The notes: generated by a model from the sequence alone, not told the origin. DNA of 64,000 nucleotides from Symbiodinium natans (GCA_905221605.1 CAJNDS010000535.1:1-64000), one strand, 5' to 3'. Shown: positions 19,401-27,862, counted from the first letter of the stretch. Numbers and translations are program-made.

Positions 19401-20370
19401 ACGCTCGCAACAACGCAACAGGCATCGGCGTGTGATCCAAGTCCCTGACACCTGGGATCATCACGACTACGATGCCCTGGATGACAGCTGCGCCCTCTGT
19501 CGTGAGGAGTATCTGGAGAGGGACAGTGTGGTGCGGCTTGTGTGCCGGCATTTGTACCACACTGCATGTTGGACTGAATACCTCATGCACCCTCAAGCTC
19601 GCATGAGCTGCCCTGTGTGCCGCGGTTCTGCCCGAGTCATAGCTCGCTTCTCGTATAGAGCTGACTACGAGACGCCAGGTCCTTCGCAGCCAACCTCTGA
19701 GCATCCCTCCCGAGCAGCGTCGGAGGAGAGCCGTGCGACAGATGCAGGCGCGCGCACGCCCACACGTAGACCCGAGACCTACGAAATGAACACTCCGCCT
19801 CCAGCCGCCGCAGCTGATGAGGAGCCTGGAGAGTCCCCGTACAACTTCGAAGCCTTCCACGCTAGCCGCATTTTCCCATGGTGGCCCAGTGTTCCTGAGT
19901 GCGAGGGCTCCCAGGCCATGGTCCTGCATAGCACTAGCCACCAAGACTACCAATGCATCCTAATTGATCCTGGTGCCTACACCAACCTTGCAGGTCTCCG
20001 CTGGGTACGCCAATTGGCCCACAAGTGCAGCAGCCTTGGACTTCCGGTCACGCAACGGCAGCTGAACGCACCCCTTTCCATAGCAGGTGTAGGACAAGGT
20101 ACCCAGCAATGCACTTGGTCAGTGAAGCTGCCCATTGGTGTTCATGCCATCAAGGATGGAGAGGAATGCAACTCCAGATGCCATTTTGAGGCACCTGTTG
20201 TGGGTGGTACAGGAGCGGGCCTACCCGCTCTCCTTGGCCTTCGTTCCCTCCGCGCCAAGAATGCCATTTTAGTCTTAAGTGAACAAGATGAGGATCTCAA
20301 GCTTCTGATCCCGGGCCCTGGAGGATGGGAGTATGAGAGAGTCCAGGTTCTGTCGAGCATCCACTCATGA
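16414..20370 (+). CDS. Gag - zinc knuckle - RING-H2 - protease polyprotein
   Basis: 1,318 codons. ATG lies in the LTR and opens a signal-peptide-like segment (residues 1-23: LLLLVFGLGSGAHA). Hydrophobic segments follow at about 162-200 and 241-263, then a copia-type Gag core (about 284-455), a Gly/Lys-rich basic part (600-670) and a CCHC knuckle (C674, C677, H682, C687). A 40-residue Pro/Gly/Ala-rich unit is duplicated at 786-825 and 831-868. A full RING-H2 finger spans 1026-1069 (C1026, C1029, C1044, H1046, H1049, C1052, C1066, C1069). An aspartic protease comes last, with LIDPGA (D1185; usually D-S/T-G) and LLGLRSLR. The frame ends TCATGA, overlapping the next start. Membrane targeting of Gag is an inference. 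Confidence 0.9.
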   Translation: MKPSVVTCFLLLLVFGLGSGAHAPLPGPTWEVASSRLHRRMRLHGAAQFRSWTRWSKPDGTPFSPHLPGRGPRNSRESTPYMTSFWYSHHEMYATEPFTPDWVDEWSAHVYGDAQPDPDATIGYSAMAFTEAGYLLPQQNRLSAVGGGQERCGLRAFPFVSVPNVLLILLGQMVAICKALCAVCPSLGIVCVLALLVSVTGDSEHTAATAATVASPPPSETISDPSLGSFLGFARGLSRPQGLTLVAFSLIIVGWGAAFMHMIPGSAVPRIPPAWSPDMAHRYPFRHWAQDVLTWSIAAEGDPSRKAALLTMSLKGTAYEFCRTIPPMTLIHGGAINGHHVDPLTYIMHALAERFADLGEELRLTSITDLFNFSRQGNERIDELITRFDLIRQRSFDLGQLTMSITGLAYILLRACEVNDSELLQLLLPLQGRFPNDEQEFQVLKTQLRRMGHIVEHSPGNIAAALRGRNSQPQYLATDPSVSTAEHHAAYMAHGAAEQSSSAAASWGYGGDEFSGSGLQFEVQQQSAFLADLESDGATDTDTASSTGHTEVPSATPEGWTDEASLQEHLFWSYSRAKATWRKYMGRPTRAVRRFTRRYIGRQSGKGKGKNKSWGKGRRPNVAAFLASLDDEEVAMMFPGFKGRKGKGRGKRSNGKGKGRARNPLGKDGQRMRCFRCGSENHLSRECHLPRTDGHQHQVSTAGAAPNPNFYASAGVADEIPAQGPLADFVFMAVPSDQAAGDTDSSWSFATDNDAWATYLRSRGAFHPPGSNAQSSQAQAGAQASANTAGSMPHPPHMGYSGLGPNPCARGPGPQVPPGMQAGAQVSSQACAGSMPHSPHMGCSGLGPNPCACGSGPQMPPGTQAGAQAGAHASPPQVPLPPVATQVIWTQSPPTLPTWAQMPLFSFLQPTHHEAPAHVPLVGGLHGSGEPGLSSLEGPATHAIDGLAATTVLTTRRWLGEAIEGEPGMGIVSRLEGAQQGQIETFRQAQQVVQTRRSQQRNRHRRVIQVPDTWDHHDYDALDDSCALCREEYLERDSVVRLVCRHLYHTACWTEYLMHPQARMSCPVCRGSARVIARFSYRADYETPGPSQPTSEHPSRAASEESRATDAGARTPTRRPETYEMNTPPPAAAADEEPGESPYNFEAFHASRIFPWWPSVPECEGSQAMVLHSTSHQDYQCILIDPGAYTNLAGLRWVRQLAHKCSSLGLPVTQRQLNAPLSIAGVGQGTQQCTWSVKLPIGVHAIKDGEECNSRCHFEAPVVGGTGAGLPALLGLRSLRAKNAILVLSEQDEDLKLLIPGPGGWEYERVQVLSSIHS
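16464..16475 (+). promoter_or_regulatory. Primer-binding site, initiator tRNA-Met type
   Basis: TGGTAGCGGAGC directly follows the LTR and matches the complement of a eukaryotic initiator tRNA-Met 3' end (TGGTAGCAGAGG, recalled, not searched) at 10 of 12 positions. It lies inside the Gag reading frame. Confidence 0.75.
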
Positions 20371-20711
20371 CGGCACCGTCCGGGCACCTCCTCATGAGGT
20401 GTGATGTGTTTGAAGACCACAGAGTGACTTCATTAGACACACCAGGAGAAACCTTCCTTACCAGCCCGCTTCTTGGAGAGATTCCTGCCTCCCAGTCAGC
20501 GCAGGCTGACTTTGAACATGGGCTCACGCAGAGCCCTGATGAGCATGCCGTTGGCTATCCTATGGGTTCTGTTCCACGTGGGCCTGCGTCCAGCTTTGCC
20601 CTGTCAGAGCCTGCGCACGTATCCCCACCTCCTGAAACGGCCCATTTCACATCATCGCAAGCTCGTGCGCAGCCCAGATCCGAGGCATCCAGAAACCGCT
20701 CCACGGAGTGA
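20367..20711 (+). CDS. Linker ORF of the copia element
   Basis: 114 codons whose ATG overlaps the Gag-protease stop as ATGA. Rich in Ser, Pro, Ala and charged residues, with no recognised fold. It lies one frame back (-1) from the first ORF and ends GTGA, where the next ORF may begin. It could be part of one polyprotein made by -1 shifts, a separate small protein, or the product of a frameshift. Confidence 0.5.
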   Translation: MTAPSGHLLMRCDVFEDHRVTSLDTPGETFLTSPLLGEIPASQSAQADFEHGLTQSPDEHAVGYPMGSVPRGPASSFALSEPAHVSPPPETAHFTSSQARAQPRSEASRNRSTE

Positions 20712-22252
20712 CCTACAGCAGTCTGCAGGCGTCGGAAGCACGCGCTCAGCAGGCTCTTGCTGACAGAGATCTCACCGCAAAGCGTTGCGAGGCGCTTTTG
20801 CAGCGCACTCCTTTCCCAGCCAGAACCCACGTGCGCTCTGCGCAGCAGGCTAAGAACCCGTCAAAGAGCCTTACTCTAGGTTTGTACACCCACGGAAACC
20901 AAATAGGGTTAACTATAAATAGTGATAGGTATGCTGCTCTTTGCCGGTTTCTGAACCTGTTTCTCAGAGCGAGCCACCCCAAGGTCACGTGGACCTCGCT
21001 GCACATCAACTACAACTCCCCAGGCAGTTGCCATCGTGACAACCATAATTTATGGGGGTCTGTCAATGTGACAGTCAGTCTTGGCCCCTTCTCAGGAGGC
21101 GAAGTTTGGCTGGAAGTATCCCCTCAAGAGGCTGCTACAAGCTCCTCCATACGGTGGTTGACGAAGAACGACGGTTCCAAAATCCCTGGCGTGGCAGTCA
21201 GCACACGTTGTAAGCCTCTTGCTTTTTGTCCTAAACTGAGCCACGCCGTTTTACCTTGGAAGGGCTGTCGTATCTCTGTGACGGCTTACACTAGCAGGGG
21301 AGTGCCGTACGCTCAAAGACAATTACTTCGAGCCCTTCAGGAACTTGAGTTCCCTTGTGTGCCTTTAAAGGAACCTGCGGAATCAGCGCAACAGTTTGCA
21401 GCGGTTACACAGGCACCAGGCACCCAGGGGGCCTCTTCTGACCCAGCGCCTGTCGCGCAGTGCCCTGCTGGCGATCCCGCTCCGTCCAACTTCAGCCCCG
21501 CAGTCACGGCAGGCATAGCTGTGGTAGTGGAAGAGACTCCCTCGGTCTCTCTATGTCTGCAGCAAATGGGCTGGCAGGTGGCGCAATACCACCCCAGCCA
21601 TGTGAACTCTTCGAGCACTGCAACTTTGTCTCAGCGCCTTAAAAGTATGCAGATACAAGCCTTGTGGCTGGACCTTCCAATACCAGGCCGGCACGTGCAT
21701 AAAGACCGCTTGTCTTCCCACATGACCCAGCTATGTGTGTGGCTTCGTCTTTGCCACGAGCTGGGAATCTCCGCGGTCTTGTTTGGGCCCCATGGCAAGG
21801 GTTGGTTGGCCCCTGGTGTGCAGGATCTCCTTGCCAGGGGCCAGGTTCGTAAGGTTTATCATAGGCTTTGTGCTTGGGGTTTTAGGATAGATGCTACGCA
21901 ACAGGAGCCCAGCTCCACAGCCTTTGTCACTGCCAGCACCTTTCCCCTCTCAGGCAACCCGTGCGTCTGTGAACGGGGTGTTCAGCACAAGCTTGATTGG
22001 GTGGTGACCTCCCAACCCCATCAGCGCCGCCTCAGAGCCCAAGCACATGCAGCAGTATCCTTTCGCGTGGTCGCCAGTGGCTTGCTCACGTGCCTTCCCA
22101 CGCGCCCTTGGCGCAGCAACTCAGACCGAGCACACCCGACACAAATCCGGCTCGACTTTCCCCCGCCCGATGTGACGCTGATTTGCGTTTGGTCCCAAAC
22201 TTTTGCGAGCCGGATGGCGACCTCTCCAGGCCGTTCTTTTCCGCATCGATGA
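20708..22252 (+). CDS. 2OG-Fe(II) dioxygenase-like domain plus Rossmann-like module
   Basis: 514 codons from GTG 20,708 (GTGA overlap); the frame is open back to 20,636, so the start is unsure. Residues 97-196 match the double-stranded beta-helix dioxygenase pattern: HINYNS, CHRDNHN (H109-x-D111), GPFSGGEVW, then KLSHAVLPW (H179) and GCRISVTAY (R188), the usual iron triad plus 2-oxoglutarate arginine. Residues 280-465 (ALWLDLP, HELGISAVLFGPHG, CAWGFRID) resemble a methyltransferase-like module I recall from dinoflagellate elements; this is weak. Substrate unknown; demethylation of nucleic acid or protein hydroxylation are both possible. Confidence 0.7.
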   Translation: MTYSSLQASEARAQQALADRDLTAKRCEALLQRTPFPARTHVRSAQQAKNPSKSLTLGLYTHGNQIGLTINSDRYAALCRFLNLFLRASHPKVTWTSLHINYNSPGSCHRDNHNLWGSVNVTVSLGPFSGGEVWLEVSPQEAATSSSIRWLTKNDGSKIPGVAVSTRCKPLAFCPKLSHAVLPWKGCRISVTAYTSRGVPYAQRQLLRALQELEFPCVPLKEPAESAQQFAAVTQAPGTQGASSDPAPVAQCPAGDPAPSNFSPAVTAGIAVVVEETPSVSLCLQQMGWQVAQYHPSHVNSSSTATLSQRLKSMQIQALWLDLPIPGRHVHKDRLSSHMTQLCVWLRLCHELGISAVLFGPHGKGWLAPGVQDLLARGQVRKVYHRLCAWGFRIDATQQEPSSTAFVTASTFPLSGNPCVCERGVQHKLDWVVTSQPHQRRLRAQAHAAVSFRVVASGLLTCLPTRPWRSNSDRAHPTQIRLDFPPPDVTLICVWSQTFASRMATSPGRSFPHR

Positions 22253-23133
22253 AAAGGGCAACTGCCCCAAGTCAGGAGTCCGTTGCTGGCCACTCGGCAG
22301 CGAGACGGGCTGAAGCCCCAGACTCCCACTTGTCGATGCCCAAAGCCTTGCCTGGCCCCTCAACCGAGTCAGCTTTTCCAACTGAAGCCCGTATCCAACA
22401 AAAGGCCCACCTGAAAGCCCTCAAAGCTCAAGGCCTTAAGCCCAAGACCCGCAAGGTAGTTGTCGAGGACCACCACGACGACTGCGGCACCAGCCTCGCA
22501 AGCCTGGCTGCCTATCTGCCGAAAACGGAGACTGTGCATCTAGCCCACTGGGCCCTCTACCAGCACTCGTACAATCTTCCACCGTATTGGCTTTTGGGCT
22601 CGTCGGCAGGGCCAGGCCTGCCGCCGCAACCGACCTCGTGTTTCCTGGCCAGCAGCTTCGAGCATGCGCTGCAAACCTTGAGTCAGTGGCCAAAGGGCGA
22701 CTCTGAAATATGTGTCCTTTCAGGAGGCCATGCCCAGCAAGCGTTGTGGTGCGTAAGGAGACGCGTGGGATCCGGAAGGTACCTCAGTCTAGCGACTATA
22801 CTAGATCCTACGGTTGCTAAGTGTAGGACTGGTTTAAGATCCTACGTGCTCTCCTCACGCCCACTTGTGTGTGTCCTTCTCCCTACGTGGCAAAACCATG
22901 CCCCCAACCCACTGACGCCAATTTGCGAGGAAATGGCCACAACCCAGAAACTGCAGTCCCGACACTTTATCTGTGAGCAGCCCTGGATTGGCCGACCGAC
23001 GCACTCTCCCGCCTGGTGGCAGTTCCTGCAGTCCTCACAGCACATCCACCAGGATGTTTCTGACAGATCCGCGTCATACACTTTCTGGGCCACCCACGCC
23101 TACCTCCTTAAGCCACTTCAGGACCACCCGTGA
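22249..23133 (+). CDS. Pre-integrase ORF of the copia element
   Basis: 294 codons from an ATG overlapping the previous stop (ATGA), again one frame back. It carries a Lys-rich helix (HLKALKAQGLKPKTRK) and VEDHHDDCGTSLASL, a segment that I recall being conserved in dinoflagellate copia polyproteins. No catalytic motif recognised. It ends with TGA 23,131-23,133, and the integrase ORF follows in the same frame. The frame itself is open upstream to 21,997, but that part overlaps the dioxygenase ORF. Confidence 0.65.
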   Translation: MKRATAPSQESVAGHSAARRAEAPDSHLSMPKALPGPSTESAFPTEARIQQKAHLKALKAQGLKPKTRKVVVEDHHDDCGTSLASLAAYLPKTETVHLAHWALYQHSYNLPPYWLLGSSAGPGLPPQPTSCFLASSFEHALQTLSQWPKGDSEICVLSGGHAQQALWCVRRRVGSGRYLSLATILDPTVAKCRTGLRSYVLSSRPLVCVLLPTWQNHAPNPLTPICEEMATTQKLQSRHFICEQPWIGRPTHSPAWWQFLQSSQHIHQDVSDRSASYTFWATHAYLLKPLQDHP

Positions 23134-26100
23134 TGTCCTGAAGCGCAAAAGCCACCTCAAATGTGGAGCAACGCGCTAGCTGACAGCGTGATGGATGGCC
23201 TCAGCCTCTTATGCACAGCCGAACAACTCACCCAAGCCTTTCCCTCAGCTGCTGTGGGGCCGGATGAAAGGGAAGCCGCGCCGCCAACCGAGGTGCCTGG
23301 CGAAGAGTGGTGGAGGAAGTGCCCCGGATGCCGCGGACGCCAAAATCAGCATGATGACCGGCACAACCGCGTCCCAGGCCAATGCAAGTACCCCCACTCT
23401 GAAAGCATATCCTGGAAATGTGAGGGTTGCCGTTTTCACAGACCGCGCGGACACCCCACTCACACTATGGGGCCAGATTGCAAGCATGTCTTGGTGGAAG
23501 AACGCAAGGGTGTCCCGCGCCGAGGCAGGCACCCACGAGCCCCAGCTCGCAAAGCTGTTGATGATCCTTCTCGTGATCTACAGGCGCAACTCCCTGACGG
23601 TACGGATCTTGGCCAAATTGAGGAAGATGAAGCTGCGCGGGTTCCTGAGCCCAAAGACGCTTCTTCCAGTGCAGCCCTCCCTTCGGATGTGGAGGAAGCG
23701 GACTACGCGCCTTCAGACGCGGAAAACGCAGCTCCGGCAGCAGCATCTGCAGCTCCCTCTGATCTGCCCGCTCCAGCAGAAATATGCAGAAAGCCTGCGC
23801 CTCGCAACCGCAGGGTCTTTCGTGAGGCAGGCGTAGGACACGAAGTCCCCTCGGACTGGACTCGGTTTGATATAAGCCGCTCCATGCGCGTTCTCCGGGT
23901 TGGAAATGAGAGGGCTATCCGTACCGAACTACGTAAGCTACACCTACGCTTCTGGCACTGTTCACGCCAGGCCTTGGAGCAAATCCTCAAAGCAGCGGGC
24001 GTTCCTCAGCGTATCATAGCGTACGTGCCCGACATAATAAACACCTGCCAAGAATGCCGTAAGTGGCAGCGCCCTGGCAATGCCACTCAACACGCGCTCA
24101 CCGCTAGCCTCAAGTTCAACCAGCATGTGGAATTTGACCTCCTGTTCTACCGTTCGTTTGTGGTATGCCATCTTGTGTGCCGGGCCACTAGATGGCACGC
24201 AGGTTGCGCCATACCAAGCAAAGACGGAGAAGTGCTATACGAGAGTATCAACACGTGCTGGATTGGGCTCCACGGCCCAATGCAGCAGCTGATTGCCGAT
24301 GGCGAAACCGGCCTATGGAGCGATGCTATCGCCCACCGCATAAAACGCCAAGGCATCGAAATGAAGCTGCGAGCTCCACAGCAGCATGCGCGCTACATTG
24401 AGCGTCGCGGAGCCATACTACGGGCCACTCTTCATGTGATGGAAGAACAGCTTGAGCGCGAAGGATTGGTCTACGCGTTTCCAGCCCTGCTGGCCGAAGC
24501 CATCTTCGCCGGCAACGCACTGGTGCATATCGGAGGCAGCACTCCGTACCAGGCGGTTTATGGCAGGCAGCCTGCCATGTTGCCCCCGCTTGAAATTCCT
24601 GACATGCCCGAACGCGAGCAAGTTGGCGAAGCCGGGGACAGGCAGCGTGCCTACATCCGTGAAGCAGCATTGCAAGCCATGATCCAGGCCACCAGCCTGG
24701 CACGCATCAACAGAGCGGCGCACACGCGCACATCTCCAGATAGCACCCGCGAGTTCAAGGTAGGGGATCTAGTTGATGTTTTCCGGAAACCGCCCAGTAA
24801 AGATGCTTCAGGTTGGTCGGGTCCGTACAGGGTTACTGAGTCCTTGCCAGGCCAGGTCCTAGTGAGGGTCAACGGCCAGAAGCGCACATACAGGAGTCAG
24901 GATGCACGCCTGACCCTCTTAGTCCTGTACACCGCCAACCAGCCTTCAGCATGGCCTGAGTGTATGCAAGTTGTCACAGAAGCCTTGATGGGTCTGCAGC
25001 AGGGACAGTCCGCGTTGTATGGCTTTGCTAACTCCCCCACAGGTGGCTGCGTGCTTTCCAAGGCCACACGTCAAGCGCCGCAAGTGCTACACGCGCTTGA
25101 GTTCCTCTTCACCCACTGCTGGCGCCTCCCTGAGACCATCGGCGCGCGTCTTGCCCGCGGCGCCAAGAGTCTCAGCGCCGTAACTTTGGCGTCACACTCC
25201 ACCTTAATCTTGTGGCAAGCAAACATAGACCAAGATGTCCAGTTTAGCAGTTTGCAAGGCACTAAGGTTAACCTTTTAGAACTACTAGGCAACAGTTATA
25301 GCTCTAGTTTAGTGGTTCAGGCCTTGCACGCTGCCGATCAGGACATCACTCTTGCCGATGCCTGTGACGAAGCTGCCGACCTCAACCATGAACCTTCCTC
25401 AGAAACCGCGCTCCCGTCCAGTGACACAGAACCCCCTTCGATCCACACGCCTCAGGGCCAGCTGTCCACCATATCTGAGGGTGATGAGGCAGAAGATGCA
25501 GTTCACACCTTCTTGTTGTCTTGCCCGGCAGAGCAGCCTGCTCTGACTGAGACACTGCGTGTGCTGTTTGCCTTGTCTGAGTCCGAAACTCTGGAGGCAG
25601 CAGCAGAGGGCCCCGAAAACGCCCACGTGCCATATTTCGAACCAGTCGACCCTTGTACTACCGCCATACTGGACCCTTACGTGCACTACCAGTCTGCTCA
25701 AGTTGCCACTAGTCACTACGGTTCCCTAGACTACCACGACCTAGCAGGGAATAAGTGTGTAGAACTGTGGTTTACTAAGGGTATGGCCAAAATTGTTGGG
25801 GATGATAGCGGTTTGGCGCCTGATGAAACGTATGCTTTAAGAGTTTATGCCACGGGCTACCGACAAGCAGTCATCCAAAGGGAAACCGACCTGCTGACCC
25901 CTCAAGACATGCAAAAGCATCAGCCCATGGTGGCAGCAGCTGCTTTGGAGGAGCTGCAAACATGGAACAAGTACAAGTGTTTCAAAAGGGTGCCTAGAGC
26001 CACTGCAAAAAACGTCATGGACAGCAAGTTCGTGGCAAAATGGAAAATGGTTCAAGACGCGCAGGGCAAGGAGCAACGGATCGTAAGGATGCGACTTGCG

Positions 26101-27564
26101 CTGCGTGGTTTTAAGGACCTCCGAGAGGGCCTTGAAAATTTCGCAGCAACAGGATCCCGGCAGTCACAGCGGCTGCTGAGCTCCGAGGTTGCCTGCCATC
26201 CGGGATGGAAACTGGTTGCTGTAGATGTAGCCAAAGCCTTTCTGCAGGGCATGACATACCAAGAAATGAGCAAGCTCACGGGAGAAGCCGAGCATGAGGT
26301 CCATTTTGATCTGCCAGCTCGTGAGGCTGAGTACCTTAAGCAAGTGCCAGGCTTCGAAGGTTTTGACCCTCGCAAGGAGACGCTAAAGTGCTTGAAGCCT
26401 GGTACGGGGTGTCGTGATGCGCCCCGTGCTTTTGCTCTAAAGCTCGCACAGTTCACCCGGTCCAAGGAGATCGGTCTTCAGCCTTCCTTGTACGACTCCG
26501 AATTGGAATATAAGCACGTAGGCGGCCGCCTCGTGCTCATTCTTGTAAAACACGTCGATGACCTCAAGATCGCCGGGGAGCCTCGCGAAGTGGATGCGTT
26601 GGTAGCACACCTTGAGTCCGGTTTTGGCAAACTAGCCTACCAAGAAAACAATTTCACCGTGTGCGGCTTGACACATGTCAGGCACAGCGATGGCAGCATC
26701 GAGATGAACCAGGATGCGTACTTGGCAGCCATGCGGCCTATACAGCATCCAGAGCTAACAGGCAGGGCCAGCAATGAGCCGTGTACGCCAACTGTGCACG
26801 GCCTGTTTCAGAGCCTTCTTGGCGCAGTTGCATACAGCCTGCTTTCGCAAGCGTGGGCTGCCGTGTTTGTGGTGGCTCTCCAGCGGCATGCTGCTGCGCC
26901 CACCAATCTGCATGTAAGGCGCTTGAACCTTCTGTTGGCCGCCCTTCAAAAGCAGAAAGCAAAGCTGCACTTTCCGGCCATGACTTGCGCACGCCGTATA
27001 GTCGTTTTTTCTGATGCGTCCTTCAGCAAAGAAAATGAACAGAAAGGCTACGGCATGCGTGGGGCAGTGTTTTTGCGCATGGGCACTTTCAACGGCCAGG
27101 AGCGCTGCCATTTCTTAGAGGCTCACTCGCAGAGCTTGAAGCTGGTCACCCGCAGCACCTTTGCTGCCGAAACACTGGCAGCCGTGGGTGCAGTTGACAC
27201 CCTTACAGCTCTGTTGGTAACCCTCCAGGAAGTGGCTTGCGGCACACTGACCATTGCAACTGCTCGTGCCCTAAGAGAGCAGGGCGACTTTGCTTTTACC
27301 TCCGAACTTTGTATAGACGCCATGAATCTGTACTACGCGCTATCAGCGGCATATCCCAAGTTACCAGCCGAGAAGGCTCTATTCATACATATAGCCTGGC
27401 TGCGGGACTTTATCCGCGTTAAGATCCCCAAAGTAATATCTTGGGTTGACACTAGGGACATGCTGGCTGATGGCTTAACCAAGGGCAAGGTAGATCGTAC
27501 AGCGTTGCTAAATGCAATGAAGGGTGTTGTGAAACTAACACACCCGAAAACTTCTACCAGGTAG
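23134..27564 (+). CDS. Integrase - reverse transcriptase - RNase H polyprotein (copia Pol)
   Basis: Same frame as the preceding ORF after one UGA; first ATG at 23,161 (numbering from it, 1,467 residues). A Cys/His-rich domain lies at 54-107 (C54, C57, C75, C87, C90, C107). Integrase has HHCC (H261, H266, C296, C299) and D326, D380, E414. An SH3-like part around 533-580 follows. Copia-type RT has D1022 and HVDD (1131-1134; usually YVDD). RNase H has D1285, E1337, D1386 and D1433. All catalytic residues seem present. Expression needs UGA readthrough or reinitiation at 23,161. Confidence 0.92.
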   Translation, partial: CPEAQKPPQMWSNALADSVMDGLSLLCTAEQLTQAFPSAAVGPDEREAAPPTEVPGEEWWRKCPGCRGRQNQHDDRHNRVPGQCKYPHSESISWKCEGCRFHRPRGHPTHTMGPDCKHVLVEERKGVPRRGRHPRAPARKAVDDPSRDLQAQLPDGTDLGQIEEDEAARVPEPKDASSSAALPSDVEEADYAPSDAENAAPAAASAAPSDLPAPAEICRKPAPRNRRVFREAGVGHEVPSDWTRFDISRSMRVLRVGNERAIRTELRKLHLRFWHCSRQALEQILKAAGVPQRIIAYVPDIINTCQECRKWQRPGNATQHALTASLKFNQHVEFDLLFYRSFVVCHLVCRATRWHAGCAIPSKDGEVLYESINTCWIGLHGPMQQLIADGETGLWSDAIAHRIKRQGIEMKLRAPQQHARYIERRGAILRATLHVMEEQLEREGLVYAFPALLAEAIFAGNALVHIGGSTPYQAVYGRQPAMLPPLEIPDMPEREQVGEAGDRQRAYIREAALQAMIQATSLARINRAAHTRTSPDSTREFKVGDLVDVFRKPPSKDASGWSGPYRVTESLPGQVLVRVNGQKRTYRSQDARLTLLVLYTANQPSAWPECMQVVTEALMGLQQGQSALYGFANSPTGGCVLSKATRQAPQVLHALEFLFTHCWRLPETIGARLARGAKSLSAVTLASHSTLILWQANIDQDVQFSSLQGTKVNLLELLGNSYSSSLVVQALHAADQDITLADACDEAADLNHEPSSETALPSSDTEPPSIHTPQGQLSTISEGDEAEDAVHTFLLSCPAEQPALTETLRVLFALSESETLEAAAEGPENAHVPYFEPVDPCTTAILDPYVHYQSAQVATSHYGSLDYHDLAGNKCVELWFTKGMAKIVGDDSGLAPDETYALRVYATGYRQAVIQRETDLLTPQDMQKHQPMVAAAALEELQTWNKYKCFKRVPRATAKNVMDSKFVAKWKMVQDAQGKEQRIVRMRLALRGFKDLREGLENFAATGSRQSQRLLSSEVACHPGWKLVAVDVAKAFLQGMTYQEMSKLTGEAEHEVHFDLPAREAEYLKQVPGFEGFDPRKETLKCLKPGTGCRDAPRAFALKLAQFTRSKEIGLQPSLYDSELEYKHVGGRLVLILVKHVDDLKIAGEPREVDALVAHLESGFGKLAYQENNFTVCGLTHVRHSDGSIEMNQDAYLAAMRPIQHPELTGRASNEPCTPTVHGLFQSLLGAVAYSLLSQAWAAVFVVALQRHAAAPTNLHVRRLNLLLAALQKQKAKLHFPAMTCARRIVVFSDASFSKENEQKGYGMRGAVFLRMGTFNGQERCHFLEAHSQSLKLVTRSTFAAETLAAVGAVDTLTALLVTLQEVACGTLTIATARALREQGDFAFTSELCIDAMNLYYALSAAYPKLPAEKALFIHIAWLRDFIRVKIPKVISWVDTRDMLADGLTKGKVDRTALLNAMKGVVKLTHPKTSTR

Positions 27565-27623
27565 GGCACTGCATGCAGTTAACGACTTTCTGTACAGCAC
27601 AGCAAACTCGACGAGCACACCCG

Positions 27624-27788
27624 ACTTGTAGGGAACCATCTAGCCTGTATGGCTGTATCGGTTGTATAGCCAACTCTATGGGTGCGCGAAGCCGAGCAGC
27701 TGTTCAAATCGTAGTTACCAAGCCTGAAAGGTAGCAAAATGAAGCCTTCCGTGGTGACATGTTTTCTGCTACTCCTTGTCTTCGGACT
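27624..27788 (+). repeat. 3' LTR (165 bp)
   Basis: Identical to the 5' LTR; followed by the target duplication GCGTT. The preceding sequence (ACTCGACGAGCACACCCG) is not a purine tract, so the plus-strand primer is unexplained. Confidence 0.95.
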
Positions 27789-27862
27789 GCGTTCGAAGCA
27801 ACGGATGGAGAGGTGATCGAGAGTGGCGACTTCAGGCCACGGAATCCCCACTAAAACCCTGC

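Larger units (their letters stand above)
16299..27788 (+). mobile_element. Complete Ty1/copia LTR retrotransposon, 11.5 kb, recently inserted
   Basis: Direct 165-bp LTRs at 16,299-16,463 and 27,624-27,788 are identical by eye. GCGTT stands immediately before (16,294-16,298) and after (27,789-27,793), giving a 5-bp target duplication. TGGTAGC after the left LTR is the expected primer-binding site for initiator tRNA-Met. Domain order Gag, protease, integrase, RT, RNase H is that of copia, with RING-H2, a dioxygenase-like domain and others added. LTR ends are ACTTG ... GGACT rather than TG ... CA, and no purine tract precedes the right LTR. Identical LTRs imply a young insertion. Confidence 0.95.

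Noticed and set aside
16379-27851. Many antisense and shifted frames across the copia element
   Set aside because: They are shadows of the Gag-Pol frames in GC-rich coding DNA and carry no domains.
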